Shown here piece after piece: positions 38,211-47,848 of a DNA stretch of 64,000 bases (the first letter of the stretch is position 1; every line of letters starts with the position of its first letter). The DNA is taken from contig NZ_CP152276.1 in the NCBI RefSeq assembly GCF_038719015.1, forward strand, positions 4,605,501 to 4,669,500, given 5' to 3'. The stretch is from Nguyenibacter vanlangensis (GTDB lineage Bacteria > Pseudomonadota > Alphaproteobacteria > Acetobacterales > Acetobacteraceae). The position numbers were made by a program, and so were the translations under genes. The notes under the pieces are model-generated. The model saw nothing but the letters and a program-made list of their open reading frames with translations. It did not search any database and was not told the origin of the DNA.

Positions 38211-40321
38211 CCCCGGGACTCCGCGGCTGCCGGATGGGCGGCCTGTTCGGCGCGGGCGGCGCGCAGGCGGACGCGGGGCGATTGTTCGGCGAGCGGGATG
38301 CCGTGACGGTCGCCCTTGCGCGCGGGCTTGGGCTGGTTGCGCGGATCGCCGGGATCGTTGCCCGGGCCCAGCGCGCGATAGCCGCGCGGAACGGCGGGTT
38401 CCATCGGGATGGCGAGGGCGGCGTCGATGGCCTGGGCGTCGGCCGTGTCGGGGAACAGGCCGAGCATCGGGCCGATGCGGGTCACGATCTTGGACACGGT
38501 GGGGGCGGCGGTCCATCCGGCGGTGGTCCAGCCATGGGTCTGGGCGGTCGGCTTGGGACTGTCGAGCATGACATAGACCGCGTAGCGCGGCGCGTTCATC
38601 GGGAAGATGCCGGTAAAGGCCGAGACGTTGACATGTTTCAGGTAGCCGCCGTGCGGGCCGATCTTTTCTGCTGTGCCGGTCTTGCCGCCGACGAAATAGC
38701 CTGGGGATTCGGCCGATTTGCCGATGCCCTCGGTCACCACCAGGCGCAGGATGCGGCGGAGGACGTTCGAGATTTCAGGCGAGATCAGGCGCGTGCCGAC
38801 TGGCACCGCAGCCGGCGCGGCGGCGGGGGGGGGCGTGGTCAGGACGGCTGGGGTGATGCTGGCGACCGGAGCGTTTGGCCCGTCCTGAGTGCTTGTGTCC
38901 TGAGCGCCTGTGATCTGGACGCCCGCGCCCTGGCTGCCGGCGTCGGCGATCAGGTCGTCGTGCGCCAGCAGGGTCGGGCGGACCAGGATGCCGCCATTCA
39001 CGGTGGCGGCGGTGCCGCGCACGATGGCAAGCGGCGGTTCGGCGACGCCGTGGCCGAAGCCGACGGTCATGACCGTCGAGATGCCCCAGTTGCGGGGCGA
39101 GGGAATGAGGGGGCGCGCGGCCTCGGGCAATTCGATCGGCACGGGCGCGAAGAAGCCCATGGCGCGCAGCCAGTCCTGCTGGCGCTGAGCGCCGACATCG
39201 AGCGCGATATGGGCGGCGGCCGGGTTGGAGGAGTAGGCCATGACCGCCGGCAGGGAGAGCCAGGGCGCGAAATGGTCGGTCTTCATGTCCGAGATGGTGA
39301 AGCGGCCGACATGGATGGGGATGGTCGAGAACCGGTCCCAGACATGGGCGACGCCGAGTTGCAGCGCCATGGCGGCGGTCTGCAGCTTGAAGGTCGAGCC
39401 GGGTTCATACATGCCGGTGACGGCGCGGTTGAAGCGGGCATCGGGGTCGGCATGGCCGAAATCGTTGGCGTCGTAGTCCGGCAGGCTGACCATGGCGATG
39501 ATCTCGCCGGTATTGACGTCCATCACGATGGCGCAGGCGCCGATGGCCTGGAACATGTCCTTGGCCGCGGCGAGTTCGTCGCGGACCACGGCCTGGATGC
39601 GCACGTCCAGCGACAGGCGCAGCGGGGTGCGGTCGGCGTTCAGGCGCTTGTCCATGGAACGTTCGATGCCGGCCACGCCGTGATCGTCGATATCGACCGC
39701 GCCCATGATGTGGGCGGCGACGCGGCCCAGCGGGTAGTGGCGGCGCTCGCCCGGTTCGAAATAGACGCCGGGAATGCCGAGATTGTTGATCGCGACTTCC
39801 TGCATCGGGGAGATGTCGCGGGCCAGGTAGACGAACTGTTTCTTCGTCGAGAGGCGGCGGACCGCCTCGGCGACGTCCAGGGTGGGCAGCACCGACTTGA
39901 GCTTCTGCGCCGCGTCCTGCGGGTCGATCATTTCCTGCGGGTTGGCATAGACCTGCGCGACCGGCAGGGAGATCGCCAGTACCTGGCCGTTGCGGTCGGT
40001 GATCGAGGCGCGGTGGACCTGCGGCAGGGCGAAATCGGCCTCCATGCCCTTGGGGTCGCTTTTGGGGATGTCGGGGACCTGCGGCGCGATCTGCCGCCGT
40101 TCGGGCGCCATCGGCATGATGACGGTGGCGAAGGCGAGCTTGAGCGCGACCGCGCCGAACAGGCCGCAGAATAGGGCGGAGACGCCCAGCAGCCGCGACT
40201 GCGTGCGCTCGCGCGCCGTGCGGGTGCGCAGGTCGTCGCCGGTGACCCGCACGTCCATCCGCGGGGGGCGGGAGGGCCCGCTCCGCATACTGTCTGGTGT
40301 GTCGGTCGGGCCGTTGGTCAT
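38207..40321 (-). CDS. ftsI: Septal peptidoglycan transpeptidase FtsI (PBP3)
   Basis: 704 residues, longer than typical FtsI. One membrane helix near residue 45-65 (LLGVSALFCGLFGAVAL), a PBP dimerisation domain (RASITDRNGQVLAISLP), and the transpeptidase with catalytic STFK (MYEPGSTFKLQTAAMAL), the SSN motif (AYSSNPAAAHIA) and KTGT (VGGKTGTAEKIGPHGG). An insert of about 50 Ala/Pro/Thr-rich residues precedes the KTG region. The C-terminal ~70 residues are a basic tail. It partners FtsW encoded downstream. Confidence 0.95.
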   Translation of the reverse strand: MTNGPTDTPDSMRSGPSRPPRMDVRVTGDDLRTRTARERTQSRLLGVSALFCGLFGAVALKLAFATVIMPMAPERRQIAPQVPDIPKSDPKGMEADFALPQVHRASITDRNGQVLAISLPVAQVYANPQEMIDPQDAAQKLKSVLPTLDVAEAVRRLSTKKQFVYLARDISPMQEVAINNLGIPGVYFEPGERRHYPLGRVAAHIMGAVDIDDHGVAGIERSMDKRLNADRTPLRLSLDVRIQAVVRDELAAAKDMFQAIGACAIVMDVNTGEIIAMVSLPDYDANDFGHADPDARFNRAVTGMYEPGSTFKLQTAAMALQLGVAHVWDRFSTIPIHVGRFTISDMKTDHFAPWLSLPAVMAYSSNPAAAHIALDVGAQRQQDWLRAMGFFAPVPIELPEAARPLIPSPRNWGISTVMTVGFGHGVAEPPLAIVRGTAATVNGGILVRPTLLAHDDLIADAGSQGAGVQITGAQDTSTQDGPNAPVASITPAVLTTPPPAAAPAAVPVGTRLISPEISNVLRRILRLVVTEGIGKSAESPGYFVGGKTGTAEKIGPHGGYLKHVNVSAFTGIFPMNAPRYAVYVMLDSPKPTAQTHGWTTAGWTAAPTVSKIVTRIGPMLGLFPDTADAQAIDAALAIPMEPAVPRGYRALGPGNDPGDPRNQPKPARKGDRHGIPLAEQSPRVRLRAARAEQAAHPAAAESRG

Positions 40322-40339
40322 GTTACCTGCGCGAGGGCA

Positions 40340-41170
40340 TCAGTTGCTGAGGGGAACGGGCGGCGGCAGCGTTCCGGAATGTGAAAAGCCCAGGGACGAC
40401 CCCCTGCCGTATCCCCGTGCCTCCTGGTACGGGACCGGCGCGGCCGGGCGCCAGGCCGCGACGGCCATCGGCGCCGGGCGGGGCGGATGGTAGGCGGCGA
40501 TCCTGGTGGCCGGGTTGGCGGCAGGCGGTAGCACGGCGCGCGCGGCGTGGGCAACGGATTGTACGGCACGGCGCCCGACGTTAGGCGGCAATTCGGGCGA
40601 AAGCGCGGCAGGGTGGACAAAACGTGGAGTCGCCGGGCGGATTGGCGCCGTCGGGGCGACGGGAATCGTGGCTGAGGCCAGTAATACCGGGCGGGCCGGG
40701 GGCTGGGCCGGCTGGGCCGATTCGGGCGGCTGGCGATGCGTCGCCGCCGCCAGGATGGCGGGGGCCGGGGTTTCGTGCTGCGGGGCGGCGGGCGTCGGTT
40801 CGGCCGGGGCATGGGCCGGGGGCGGGGTCAGCGTGGCGCCGATCGCGTCACGCGGGTTGACCAGGGGCAGCGGCCGGGCGCCGGGGGCGGGCAGGCGGTC
40901 GGCCAGCGACGCCATCTGGATGAACTGGGTGGGCGCCATCGGGTGGATGTCGGGCAGGAAGCGTGCCGACAGGGCGGCCAGGCGGTCCGGCTGGTTCAGC
41001 AGCGCCCATTCGGCGCGCAGCATGGCCGTCTGTTCGCGGACATGCTGCGTGTCGGCGACGATTTCCGAGATCCGCTGGTCCAGAAGCGTGGTCTGGTGCT
41101 TCTTGGAATAGAGGAACAGCCCGGACAGGCCGGCCATGACGGCGCAGAGGAGGGTGAAGGATCGCATCAT
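40340..41170 (-). CDS. ftsL: FtsL-like division protein with a long Pro/Ala-rich extension
   Basis: 276 residues. It has a short N-terminal segment, one membrane helix ([18 protein letters not shown], residues 4-21) and a heptad-like coil ([33 protein letters not shown]) ending near the PTQFIQ region. That core is the usual ~100-residue FtsL. The remaining ~170 residues are low-complexity Pro/Ala/Thr with no recognised domain. Its position between rsmH and ftsI is the standard ftsL slot, which supports the call more than sequence similarity does. ATG 41170 overlaps the rsmH stop. Confidence 0.85.
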   Translation of the reverse strand: MMRSFTLLCAVMAGLSGLFLYSKKHQTTLLDQRISEIVADTQHVREQTAMLRAEWALLNQPDRLAALSARFLPDIHPMAPTQFIQMASLADRLPAPGARPLPLVNPRDAIGATLTPPPAHAPAEPTPAAPQHETPAPAILAAATHRQPPESAQPAQPPARPVLLASATIPVAPTAPIRPATPRFVHPAALSPELPPNVGRRAVQSVAHAARAVLPPAANPATRIAAYHPPRPAPMAVAAWRPAAPVPYQEARGYGRGSSLGFSHSGTLPPPVPLSN

Positions 41171-42183
41171 GGGCGGCGTTCCGGCTGGTTGTCGGTTATG
41201 TCCGGGAGGGGAAGGCGTTCGGCCGCGCGCAGGCGGGCGCTGCGGGCGCGGGGGTTGGCGTGGCATTCGGCCGCGCCGGGGCGCAGGGCGCGGGTGGTGA
41301 GCAGGCGGTAGGACGGTGCGGCCGCGCGGGCCTGCATCGCCCTGGGGTCGTGGCGCGAGGGGGCGGGCAGGCGCCCGGCGGCGCGGTTCAGCGCCTGCTT
41401 GACCAGCCGGTCCTCGAGCGAATGGAAGGAGACGACGACCAGCCGGCCGCCGGGGGCGAGCAGGCCCAGCGCCTGGTCGAGGCCCGCGGCGATCTGCCCG
41501 AGTTCGTCGTTCACATGGATGCGGATGCCCTGGAACGACCGGGTGGCCGGGTCGATGCCCGAGCGGTCGGCGGGCACGACCGAACGGATGATGTCGGCGA
41601 GCTGGAACGTGGTCAGGATCGGCGCCTGGGCGCGGGCCGCGACGATGGCGCGGGCGACGCGGCGGGACAGCCGTTCCTCGCCATATTCATAGATGACGTC
41701 GGCGAGGTCCGATTCGGCCATCGTATTGACGATGTCGGCGGCGGTCGGGCCGGTGTCGTCCATGCGCATGTCCAGCGGGCCGTCGGTGCGGAAGGAGAAG
41801 CCGCGCTCGACCTCGTCCAGTTGGAAGGAGGACACGCCGAGATCGAGCACCACCCCGTCGAGGGCCGGGACGTGGCGCGCCTGCAGCAGGGCCTGCATGT
41901 CGCCGAAGCCGCCATGGATCATGTGCAGGCGGGTTTCGCCCTCTTGCGCGCGCAGTTCGGATTGCAGCGCGTGGCCGCGACGGATGGCGGCGGGATCGCG
42001 GTCGATGGCCCAGAGGGTGCAGCGGGCCGCCGACAGGATGGCGCGGGCATAGCCGCCACCGCCGAACGTGCCGTCGAGATAGGCGGCGCCGTCGCGCGGC
42101 TGCAGCATCGCCAGCACCTCGGCCAGCATGACGGGGACATGGCCGGGACGGTGGCCGGCGGGGGGCGTGGTCATGGCGTTCAT
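41167..42183 (-). CDS. rsmH: 16S rRNA (cytosine-1402 N4)-methyltransferase RsmH (MraW)
   Basis: 338 residues. [31 protein letters not shown] (SAM motif I), [50 protein letters not shown], and [18 protein letters not shown] are the family signatures. Start 42183 overlaps the mraZ stop by four bases. Second gene of the dcw operon, as usual. Confidence 0.96.
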   Translation of the reverse strand: MNAMTTPPAGHRPGHVPVMLAEVLAMLQPRDGAAYLDGTFGGGGYARAILSAARCTLWAIDRDPAAIRRGHALQSELRAQEGETRLHMIHGGFGDMQALLQARHVPALDGVVLDLGVSSFQLDEVERGFSFRTDGPLDMRMDDTGPTAADIVNTMAESDLADVIYEYGEERLSRRVARAIVAARAQAPILTTFQLADIIRSVVPADRSGIDPATRSFQGIRIHVNDELGQIAAGLDQALGLLAPGGRLVVVSFHSLEDRLVKQALNRAAGRLPAPSRHDPRAMQARAAAPSYRLLTTRALRPGAAECHANPRARSARLRAAERLPLPDITDNQPERRP

Positions 42184-42710
42184 GCGGCGCCTCCGCCGTT
42201 GGTCCCGCCGTGGGTGCTGCCGCCTTGCTGAGCGTGATTCTGAACGTGACTATGGGCGCGGTTCTGGGCCGGCAGGGCGAGATTGCGCGAGCGGGTGCGG
42301 GCCTCGGCGCGGCGGCGTTCGGCGGCGGCGGGTTCCCAGATCTGGAAGATGCGGCCCAGCCCCATGAAGGCGACGCTGTCGGTCAGGGTGGCGTGTTCCT
42401 TCAGCGCGTCGGGCAGGATGATCCGTCCCTCGCGGTCGGCGTCGACGGGGAAGGCGTCGGCATAGAGGGCGGCGGCCATGTCGTCATGTTCGTCGGAGAA
42501 CATGTCCAGCCGGTCGAGCGGCTGGCTGAGGGCCGCGAAGGCGGCGGTGGGCCAGGCCTCGATGCAGGGATGCTGGTGCGAGGGGCGCAGGACGACCAGG
42601 GCGTCGCCGGCCTGGGCCTGGGCGCGCAGGGCCGTGCGGAAGGGAGCCGGGATCGACACGCGGCCCTTGGCGTCGAGGCGGTTCTGATGGGTGCCGAGGA
42701 ACACACTCAC
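42180..42710 (-). CDS. mraZ: Transcriptional regulator MraZ
   Basis: 176 residues with two AbrB-like SpoVT half-domains, each bearing the DxxxR-type signature: [15 protein letters not shown] near the start and [15 protein letters not shown] in the middle. The C-terminal ~40 residues are an Asn/His/Gln-rich tail ([16 protein letters not shown]). I chose the GTG at 42710, giving [13 protein letters not shown]; the frame stays open to 42791 but the upstream part is not conserved. First gene of the dcw operon. It represses its own promoter in other bacteria by binding TGGG repeats, and such repeats are present just upstream. Confidence 0.93.
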   Translation of the reverse strand: MSVFLGTHQNRLDAKGRVSIPAPFRTALRAQAQAGDALVVLRPSHQHPCIEAWPTAAFAALSQPLDRLDMFSDEHDDMAAALYADAFPVDADREGRIILPDALKEHATLTDSVAFMGLGRIFQIWEPAAAERRRAEARTRSRNLALPAQNRAHSHVQNHAQQGGSTHGGTNGGGAA

Positions 42711-42790
42711 GCTTTTGCGATGCTCCCTCGGCTGGATGGTTGCGGATGCGATTGCGCATGGGCCGGCGCCCCCTGCGCGCCGGGTTTTCA

Positions 42791-42821
42791 TGGGATATCA
42801 TGGGATTTTATGGGACGTCAA
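42791..42821 (-). promoter_or_regulatory. dcw promoter overlapped by three TGGGA repeats (candidate MraZ box)
   Basis: On the plus strand TGGGA starts at 42791, 42801 and 42811, an exact 10-bp period, which is the repeat spacing known for MraZ binding in E. coli. On the minus strand the same stretch holds TTGACG (42821-42816) and, after 17 bases, ATATCC (42798-42793), a plausible -35/-10 pair. The start of mraZ lies about 80 bases downstream. Binding here would block the promoter. Confidence 0.6.
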
Positions 42822-43032
42822 ACAAAACGCGCCGAAATTCTGGCAGAAAACCGCAGTTTTTCGTGGGTTGGACAAGTCGTGACAGGACTTGGTCCCAATT
42901 GTCGCAGGGGACGGACTTTGAAATGCGGCATGAATATGAATGTTTACGTTATGTTCTAGTTTGGATGTGATCAAAACGAGAACATTTTGCTGGGGGCATT
43001 TTGTTGGGGGTATGTTCCGCAGGGGACGACGA

Positions 43033-43436
43033 GGCCAGACGGTCTGTAAGCCGGGTTCTGTCCATCCTCGATGAAGATGGGGCGACCATTCCTCTGGGAC
43101 GCGCCTTGCGGCGCGCCTCACGCGACCAACCCGAACGACGGGGCGGAGGGACCCCCGGCGGCGCCTTTGGGGGCGTCGCCTGCCGTTCCTATTCGGTCTT
43201 GCTCCCGGTGGGGTTTGCCCTGCCGCCTGCGTTGCCGCACGCGCGGTGCGCTCTTACCGCACCGTTTCACCCTTGCCCGCACCATCTCCGGCGTACCGGA
43301 ATGCCGTGGGGGCGGTTTGTTTTCTGTGGCACTTTCCCTGGGGTCGCCCCCGCCGGCCGTTAGCCGGCACCGTTCCTCCGTGGAGCCCGGACTTTCCTCC
43401 ATCGCGTGAGCGACAGCGGTCGCCCGACCGTCTGGC
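43033..43436 (-). ncRNA. rnpB: RNase P RNA (M1-type, bacterial class A)
   Basis: Catalytic RNA that trims tRNA 5' ends. The minus-strand 5' end GCCAGACGGTC pairs with the 3' end GACCGTCTGGC to form P1. Universally conserved parts are present: GAGGAAAGTCCGGGCTCC near the 5' end, GGTAAGAGCGCACCG in the middle, and the 3' segment AGAACCCGGCTTACAGACC. Length about 404 nt is normal. Open frames on either strand across it are accidental. Confidence 0.95.
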
Positions 43437-43531
43437 ATGCGGAAACTGGCGGTCCGGGCGGCTTGCGTCAAGGGGGAATGCGCCGCATCAAGAGGCGGAC
43501 GACATGATGAGGCGAGGGCGGGAGCGCGGGC

Positions 43532-44548
43532 ATGGCGGGCGGGCCGGCGGTGGAATCGGGAATGGCGCAATCGGGCTCGGGCGCGGGCGCGGCGCGGCCG
43601 GGAGCGGCGCGATTGGAAGCCGGGCGATTGGGGCTGGCGTCGCGGCTGGTGCTGGGGCATCTGTCCGGCCGGGCGTCGCTGCGCGCGCGCCGGCCGCGCA
43701 CGCTGGCGGAATTGCGGCGGGCGCTGGACCGGCCCTGTTTTCCGCAGGCCCTGTCCAGCCTGCCGCTGCGCCGGGTGATGGCGCTGCGGGTGCCGGGGGC
43801 GACCGAGCTGCGGCCCGCGCGGCTGTACCTGCCCCATGGGAAGGTGCGCGGGGCGGTGCTGTTTCTACATGGCGGCGGATTCGTGCATTGCGGGTTGAAT
43901 TCGCATCACGGGATCTGCTGCCGGCTGGCGCGGGCATCGGGGGCGGCGGTGCTGTCCTTCGATTACCGTCTGGCGCCGGAGCATCGCTTTCCGGCGGCGG
44001 TCGAGGATAGCTGGGCGGCGCTGCGCTGGCTGGCGGGCGAGTCCTGGCGGTGGGGCGGCGGGCTGGCGGTGGCCGGGGACAGCGCCGGGGGGAACCTGGC
44101 GGCGGTGCTGGCGCACCTGGCTCGGGATCGGGGCGGGCCCGAACTGGCGCTGCAGTTGCTGTATTATCCGTCGCTCTACGGGGCGCGGGAGGTGCCGTCG
44201 CGGCGGATCCACGCGGAGGGATACATGCTGACGGCCCGGCTGATGGAATGGTACGCCGAGCAATATGTCCGCACGCCGGAGGACCTGTACCATCCGCTGA
44301 TGGCGCCGGTCTTTGCCGAATCGCTGGCCGGGCTGGCGCCGGCGGTGATCGTGCCGGCGGAATTCGATCCGCTGCATGACGAGGCCACGGGATACGCCCA
44401 GGCGATGCGTGCGGCGGGCGGGCAGGCCGAGCTGCGCTGCTATCCGGGCACGATCCACGGCTATCTGAACATGTATTCCGTCATGCCGGCGGGCAGGGCG
44501 GCGATCCGCTTCGGCGGGCGGAGGCTGCGCTCGGCCCTGGCGGGGTAG
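43532..44548 (+). CDS. HSL-type alpha/beta hydrolase (esterase/lipase)
   Basis: 338 residues. Hormone-sensitive-lipase family motifs: oxyanion HGGGFVHCG, DYRLAPEHRFPAAVED, nucleophile elbow GDSAGGN, the acid in EFDPLHDEA, and the catalytic His in GTIHGYLNM. The N-terminal ~35 residues are a variable Gly/Ala-rich leader; an internal ATG at 43562 is an alternative start. It is convergent with the Rieske gene and divergent from rnpB, with no partner gene. Natural ester substrate unknown. Confidence 0.88.
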   Translation: MAGGPAVESGMAQSGSGAGAARPGAARLEAGRLGLASRLVLGHLSGRASLRARRPRTLAELRRALDRPCFPQALSSLPLRRVMALRVPGATELRPARLYLPHGKVRGAVLFLHGGGFVHCGLNSHHGICCRLARASGAAVLSFDYRLAPEHRFPAAVEDSWAALRWLAGESWRWGGGLAVAGDSAGGNLAAVLAHLARDRGGPELALQLLYYPSLYGAREVPSRRIHAEGYMLTARLMEWYAEQYVRTPEDLYHPLMAPVFAESLAGLAPAVIVPAEFDPLHDEATGYAQAMRAAGGQAELRCYPGTIHGYLNMYSVMPAGRAAIRFGGRRLRSALAG

Positions 44549-44594
44549 GCCCGCGGGACCTGATGACACGGGGGGCGGCCTGATCGGCCGGCGG

Positions 44595-45251
44595 TCAGAT
44601 CTGCTGGATGGAGGCGAAGTCGAAACTGGTCCCGGGCGGGTTCTGGCCGAGGCGGATGGTGGTCGGGCCGGCCATGGAATAAGGCGGCACCGGCAGGTTG
44701 TAGGGGGCGGGCGCGCCGATGAAGACGCGGCCGGCCAGGTCGAATTTCGAGCCGTGGCAAGGGCAGGCATAGCCGCCCGGCCAGTTGGCGACCGGGGTGG
44801 CGGGGTCCGGCGCCGGGGCATAGGCCGGCACGCAGCCCAGATGGGTGCAGATGCCGACCACCACGCCATAGTCCGGGACGATGGAGCGGTGCCAGTTGTC
44901 GGCGTAGGGCGGCTGTTGCAGCGCGCGCGACGTGGGGTCGCGCAGGCGGGCGGCCAGGGCAGGATCCCGCAGCCGGGCCAGGGCCTGGGGCGTGCGGTGG
45001 GTGATGAAGACCGGACTGCCGTGCCAGACGACGGTGATCTGCTGCCCCGGAGGGAGCTTGGAGACGTCGACATCGACCGGGGCGCGGGCGGCGCCGGAAT
45101 CGGCCGGGCGCAGGGAGTCGAGGAACGGCCAGGCGAAGGCGGCCGCCCCCGCCCCGCCGGCGGCCAGCGTGACCAGGGTGAGGAAGTCGCGCCGTTTGCC
45201 GTCCGTGGGGGTGGCGGCGTGCATGGGAGGAGGATCGCCCCGGGTCGTCAT
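44595..45251 (-). CDS. petA: Rieske iron-sulfur protein, cytochrome bc1-type
   Basis: 218 residues. Tat-type leader with twin Arg ([21 protein letters not shown]), then the Rieske fold with [2Fe-2S] ligand boxes CTHLGC (135-140) and CPCHGS (163-168), the latter followed by [15 protein letters not shown]. It matches ubiquinol-cytochrome c reductase subunit 1. Cytochrome b and c1 genes normally follow it; here the next gene downstream is on the other strand, so they must be elsewhere or absent. Upstream on the same strand are a small membrane protein and zwf. Confidence 0.88.
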   Translation of the reverse strand: MTTRGDPPPMHAATPTDGKRRDFLTLVTLAAGGAGAAAFAWPFLDSLRPADSGAARAPVDVDVSKLPPGQQITVVWHGSPVFITHRTPQALARLRDPALAARLRDPTSRALQQPPYADNWHRSIVPDYGVVVGICTHLGCVPAYAPAPDPATPVANWPGGYACPCHGSKFDLAGRVFIGAPAPYNLPVPPYSMAGPTTIRLGQNPPGTSFDFASIQQI

Positions 45252-45258
45252 GGCGCCC

Positions 45259-45738
45259 TTAACGCGGCAGGGGGTGGAAGGTGCCGGGCGAGCCCCAGTC
45301 GGTCTGCACCGTCTGGTCGACCCGGTCGACCCGCAGCGTGAACAGTCTGGGCAGCGTGTTCTTGAGGGCAGGGTCCTTCGCCCCCGGGCAGGAGCCGGAA
45401 TGCTTGGCCATGACGTCGAAGCGCGTGGCGTCCGGCGGGTCGTTGCCGTTGACGATGAACAGCACGCAACGCCCGGGCAGGTCGGTCATGCCGTTATGGG
45501 TCACGACCGTGCGGAAATGTTCCACCAGGGCGGTGTCGTCGAACCAGTTGGCGTGGCGGAAGGTGATCTGGTCCGCCGCCTGGTCCAGCCAGCCCATGCG
45601 CGCGGCGACGACCGCGAGCAGGGCCATCGGCACGACCATGACCAGCCGCCTGACGATACGCTGGCGCATCGTCAGGCGGCCGCGGCGGCCGCCCAATTTG
45701 TTCGTGGTGTTGTTCGTGGTATCGGAAGGGGAGGCCAT
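45259..45738 (-). CDS. Conserved small membrane-anchored protein of unknown function
   Basis: 159 residues, not recognised. A basic, polar N-terminus is followed by one membrane helix ([19 protein letters not shown], about residues 33-51) and a ~100-residue exported domain with two Cys ([10 protein letters not shown] and SGSCPGAKD), which could form a disulfide. ATG 45738 starts nine bases after the zwf stop, and its stop is seven bases before the Rieske start, so all three are probably co-transcribed. Confidence 0.65.
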   Translation of the reverse strand: MASPSDTTNNTTNKLGGRRGRLTMRQRIVRRLVMVVPMALLAVVAARMGWLDQAADQITFRHANWFDDTALVEHFRTVVTHNGMTDLPGRCVLFIVNGNDPPDATRFDVMAKHSGSCPGAKDPALKNTLPRLFTLRVDRVDQTVQTDWGSPGTFHPLPR

Positions 45739-45746
45739 GCGGACGG

Positions 45747-47225
45747 TCAGACCATGTCCTCGTGCCACCGGTGGCCGCGCTCGGCCAGCAGGGCGCGGGC
45801 GGCGTCGGGGCCCCAGCTTCCGGCCGGGTAGGTTTCGAGCGGCGACTTGTTCTCGGCCCAGCCCTGGAGGATCGGGTCGGCCCAGCGCCATGCGGCCTCG
45901 ACCTCATCCCGGCGGATGAACAGGACCGGATCGCCGCGCACGACGTCGAGCAGCAGGCGTTCGTACGCGTCGGGGTAGCGGGTGGCGAACGCCTTTTCGA
46001 ACGCGATGTTGATGTCGGCCTGGCGCAGCGCCACCGAATCGGTCGGGGTCGGGTCCTTGGTCGAGACGGTCAGCATCACGCCCTCATCGGGCTGGATGCG
46101 GATGACCAGGCGGTTGGCCGCCGGCTTCTCGGGGAAGATCGACCAGGGGGTGGTCTTGAACTGGATGACGATCTCGCTGCTTTTCTGGGCCATGCGCTTG
46201 CCCGAGCGCAGGTAGAACGGCACGTTGCCCCAGCGCCAGGTATCGACCTGGGCGCGGATGGCGACGAAGGTCTCGGTGTTGCTGACCGCGTTCTCGCCGA
46301 GATCATCGAGATAGCCGGGGACGGGCTTGCCGCCCATTTCGCCGGCGCCGTACCGGGCGCGTACCGTGCTGACGGCGACGTCCTCGGGCGTGATCGGGCG
46401 CAGCGCGCGCAGGACCTTGAGCTTCTCGTTGCGCAGGCTGTCGGCCTCGAGCGAGCCGGGCGGGTCCATCGCGACCAGGCACAGCACCTGCAGCAGGTGG
46501 TTCTGGATCATGTCGCGCATGGCGCCGGACTTGTCGTAATACGGGCCGCGGCCCTCGACGCCCACGGTTTCGGCCGCGGTGATCTGGATATAGTCGATGG
46601 CGTCGGACGACCAGAGCCGTTCGAAGACCGGGTTGGCGAAGCGCAGCGCGATCACGGCCTGGACGGTTTCCTTGCCCAGATAGTGGTCGATGCGGAAAAT
46701 GTGGTTTTCCGGGAAGAACCGGCCGACGCCGTCATTGATTTCGTCCGCCGAGGCCAGGTCGGTGCCGATCGGCTTTTCCAGCACCACGCGCGACTGGTCG
46801 GTGACCAGGCCCTGGGTGCTGAGATTTTCGCAGATCCGGCCGTACAGGTCGGGCGCGGTGGCCAGGTAATAGACGCGGATCCGGTCGGCGGGGGCTTCGG
46901 CCAGCAGGTCCTTCAGCCCGGGCCAGTTGCTGCCGGCCTCGGCGCCGTTCAGGCTGACATAATGCACGAGGGCGAGGAAGCGGCGCGCGAGGTCGGGGTC
47001 GAGATCGGCGGGCTTGACGAAATTCTGCAGCGCCTTCTCGGCCCGGGCCTGGAAATCGGCGCGGGAGAGGGGCGAGCGGGCGGTGCCGATGATGCGGGCC
47101 TGATCGGGGATCTGCCCGTCGCGATAGCGGTAATAGAGCGCCGGCAGCAGCTTGCGCATCGTCAGGTCGCCGGTGGCCCCGAAGACGATGTAGTCGAAAA
47201 TATCGACGGGTGGGAGTTGAGCCAT
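45747..47225 (-). CDS. zwf: Glucose-6-phosphate 1-dehydrogenase
   Basis: 492 residues. NADP-binding GATGDLTMRKLLPALY (16-31), EKPIGTDL (150-157), active-site RIDHYLGKE (178-186), then ITAAETVGVEGRGPYYD and YLRSGKRMAQKSSEIVIQF. It opens the oxidative pentose phosphate pathway, which carries most sugar flux in acetic acid bacteria, many of which lack a complete glycolysis. ATG 47225 is the family start; the frame is open upstream without conservation. Confidence 0.95.
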   Translation of the reverse strand: MAQLPPVDIFDYIVFGATGDLTMRKLLPALYYRYRDGQIPDQARIIGTARSPLSRADFQARAEKALQNFVKPADLDPDLARRFLALVHYVSLNGAEAGSNWPGLKDLLAEAPADRIRVYYLATAPDLYGRICENLSTQGLVTDQSRVVLEKPIGTDLASADEINDGVGRFFPENHIFRIDHYLGKETVQAVIALRFANPVFERLWSSDAIDYIQITAAETVGVEGRGPYYDKSGAMRDMIQNHLLQVLCLVAMDPPGSLEADSLRNEKLKVLRALRPITPEDVAVSTVRARYGAGEMGGKPVPGYLDDLGENAVSNTETFVAIRAQVDTWRWGNVPFYLRSGKRMAQKSSEIVIQFKTTPWSIFPEKPAANRLVIRIQPDEGVMLTVSTKDPTPTDSVALRQADINIAFEKAFATRYPDAYERLLLDVVRGDPVLFIRRDEVEAAWRWADPILQGWAENKSPLETYPAGSWGPDAARALLAERGHRWHEDMV

Positions 47226-47492
47226 CGGATGCGGCCTCCTGCGCGGTTCTGATTGTTGCGTTGGACGTTTCGCGGACATGCGCGGGCCTGCCTCCATGTG
47301 CCGGGGGACCCGTGGGGGAGACGACCTGCCGTGCATCGGTTTGGGCCGGGCGAAGGGGGGCTGTCAAGTTGCCATTGACCGGCCGGCATCGTCACGATAA
47401 GCCCGCCGTTCCCTTTCGGATCGGGTGGTTTCGGCCCCTGGCCCGGTCGGACGAGCGACGTTCCACCCACGATGCTGGAGGCATGCGGTTCC

Positions 47493-47768
47493 ATGGATGC
47501 GGAGAATTTTGCGGCTGACGACAACGCGGCGGCGGTAGGCGGCATTGCGGCGGACCGGCTGCGCAGCATCATCGAGCGGATCGAGCGGCTGGAAGAGGAA
47601 CGCAAGGCCCTGGCCGGCGATATTAAGGATATCTTCACCGAGGCGAAGTCGGCCGGGTTCGACGTGAAGGTGATCCGGCAGATCATCCGCCTGCGCAAGC
47701 AGGAGCCGGCCGAGGTGGAGGAGCAGGAGACGCTGCTGGATATCTACCGCCGCGCCCTGGGAATGTGA
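47493..47768 (+). CDS. gapR: GapR (DUF2312) nucleoid-associated protein
   Basis: About 91 residues. The whole DUF2312 domain is present: LRSIIERIERLEEERKAL, DIKDIFTEAKSAGFDVKVI and RQIIRLRKQEPAEVEEQE, ending DIYRRALGM. In Caulobacter GapR clamps overtwisted DNA ahead of replication and transcription. ATG 47493 has GGAGG upstream; ATG 47472 is in frame but less well placed. The ~270-base gap to divergent zwf holds both promoters. Confidence 0.9.
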   Translation: MDAENFAADDNAAAVGGIAADRLRSIIERIERLEEERKALAGDIKDIFTEAKSAGFDVKVIRQIIRLRKQEPAEVEEQETLLDIYRRALGM

Positions 47769-47848
47769 CCTTCTTACGGGATCCTTGCGCCGGCGTGGCC
47801 TGATCTGGTCACATGGGCGGAGGTCCGTTCTTTTCTGGTCGTATCGCG

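Noticed and set aside
43001..43837. Open frames on both strands over the rnpB region
   Set aside because: The segment folds and aligns as RNase P RNA with paired ends and conserved cores; the frames are accidental.
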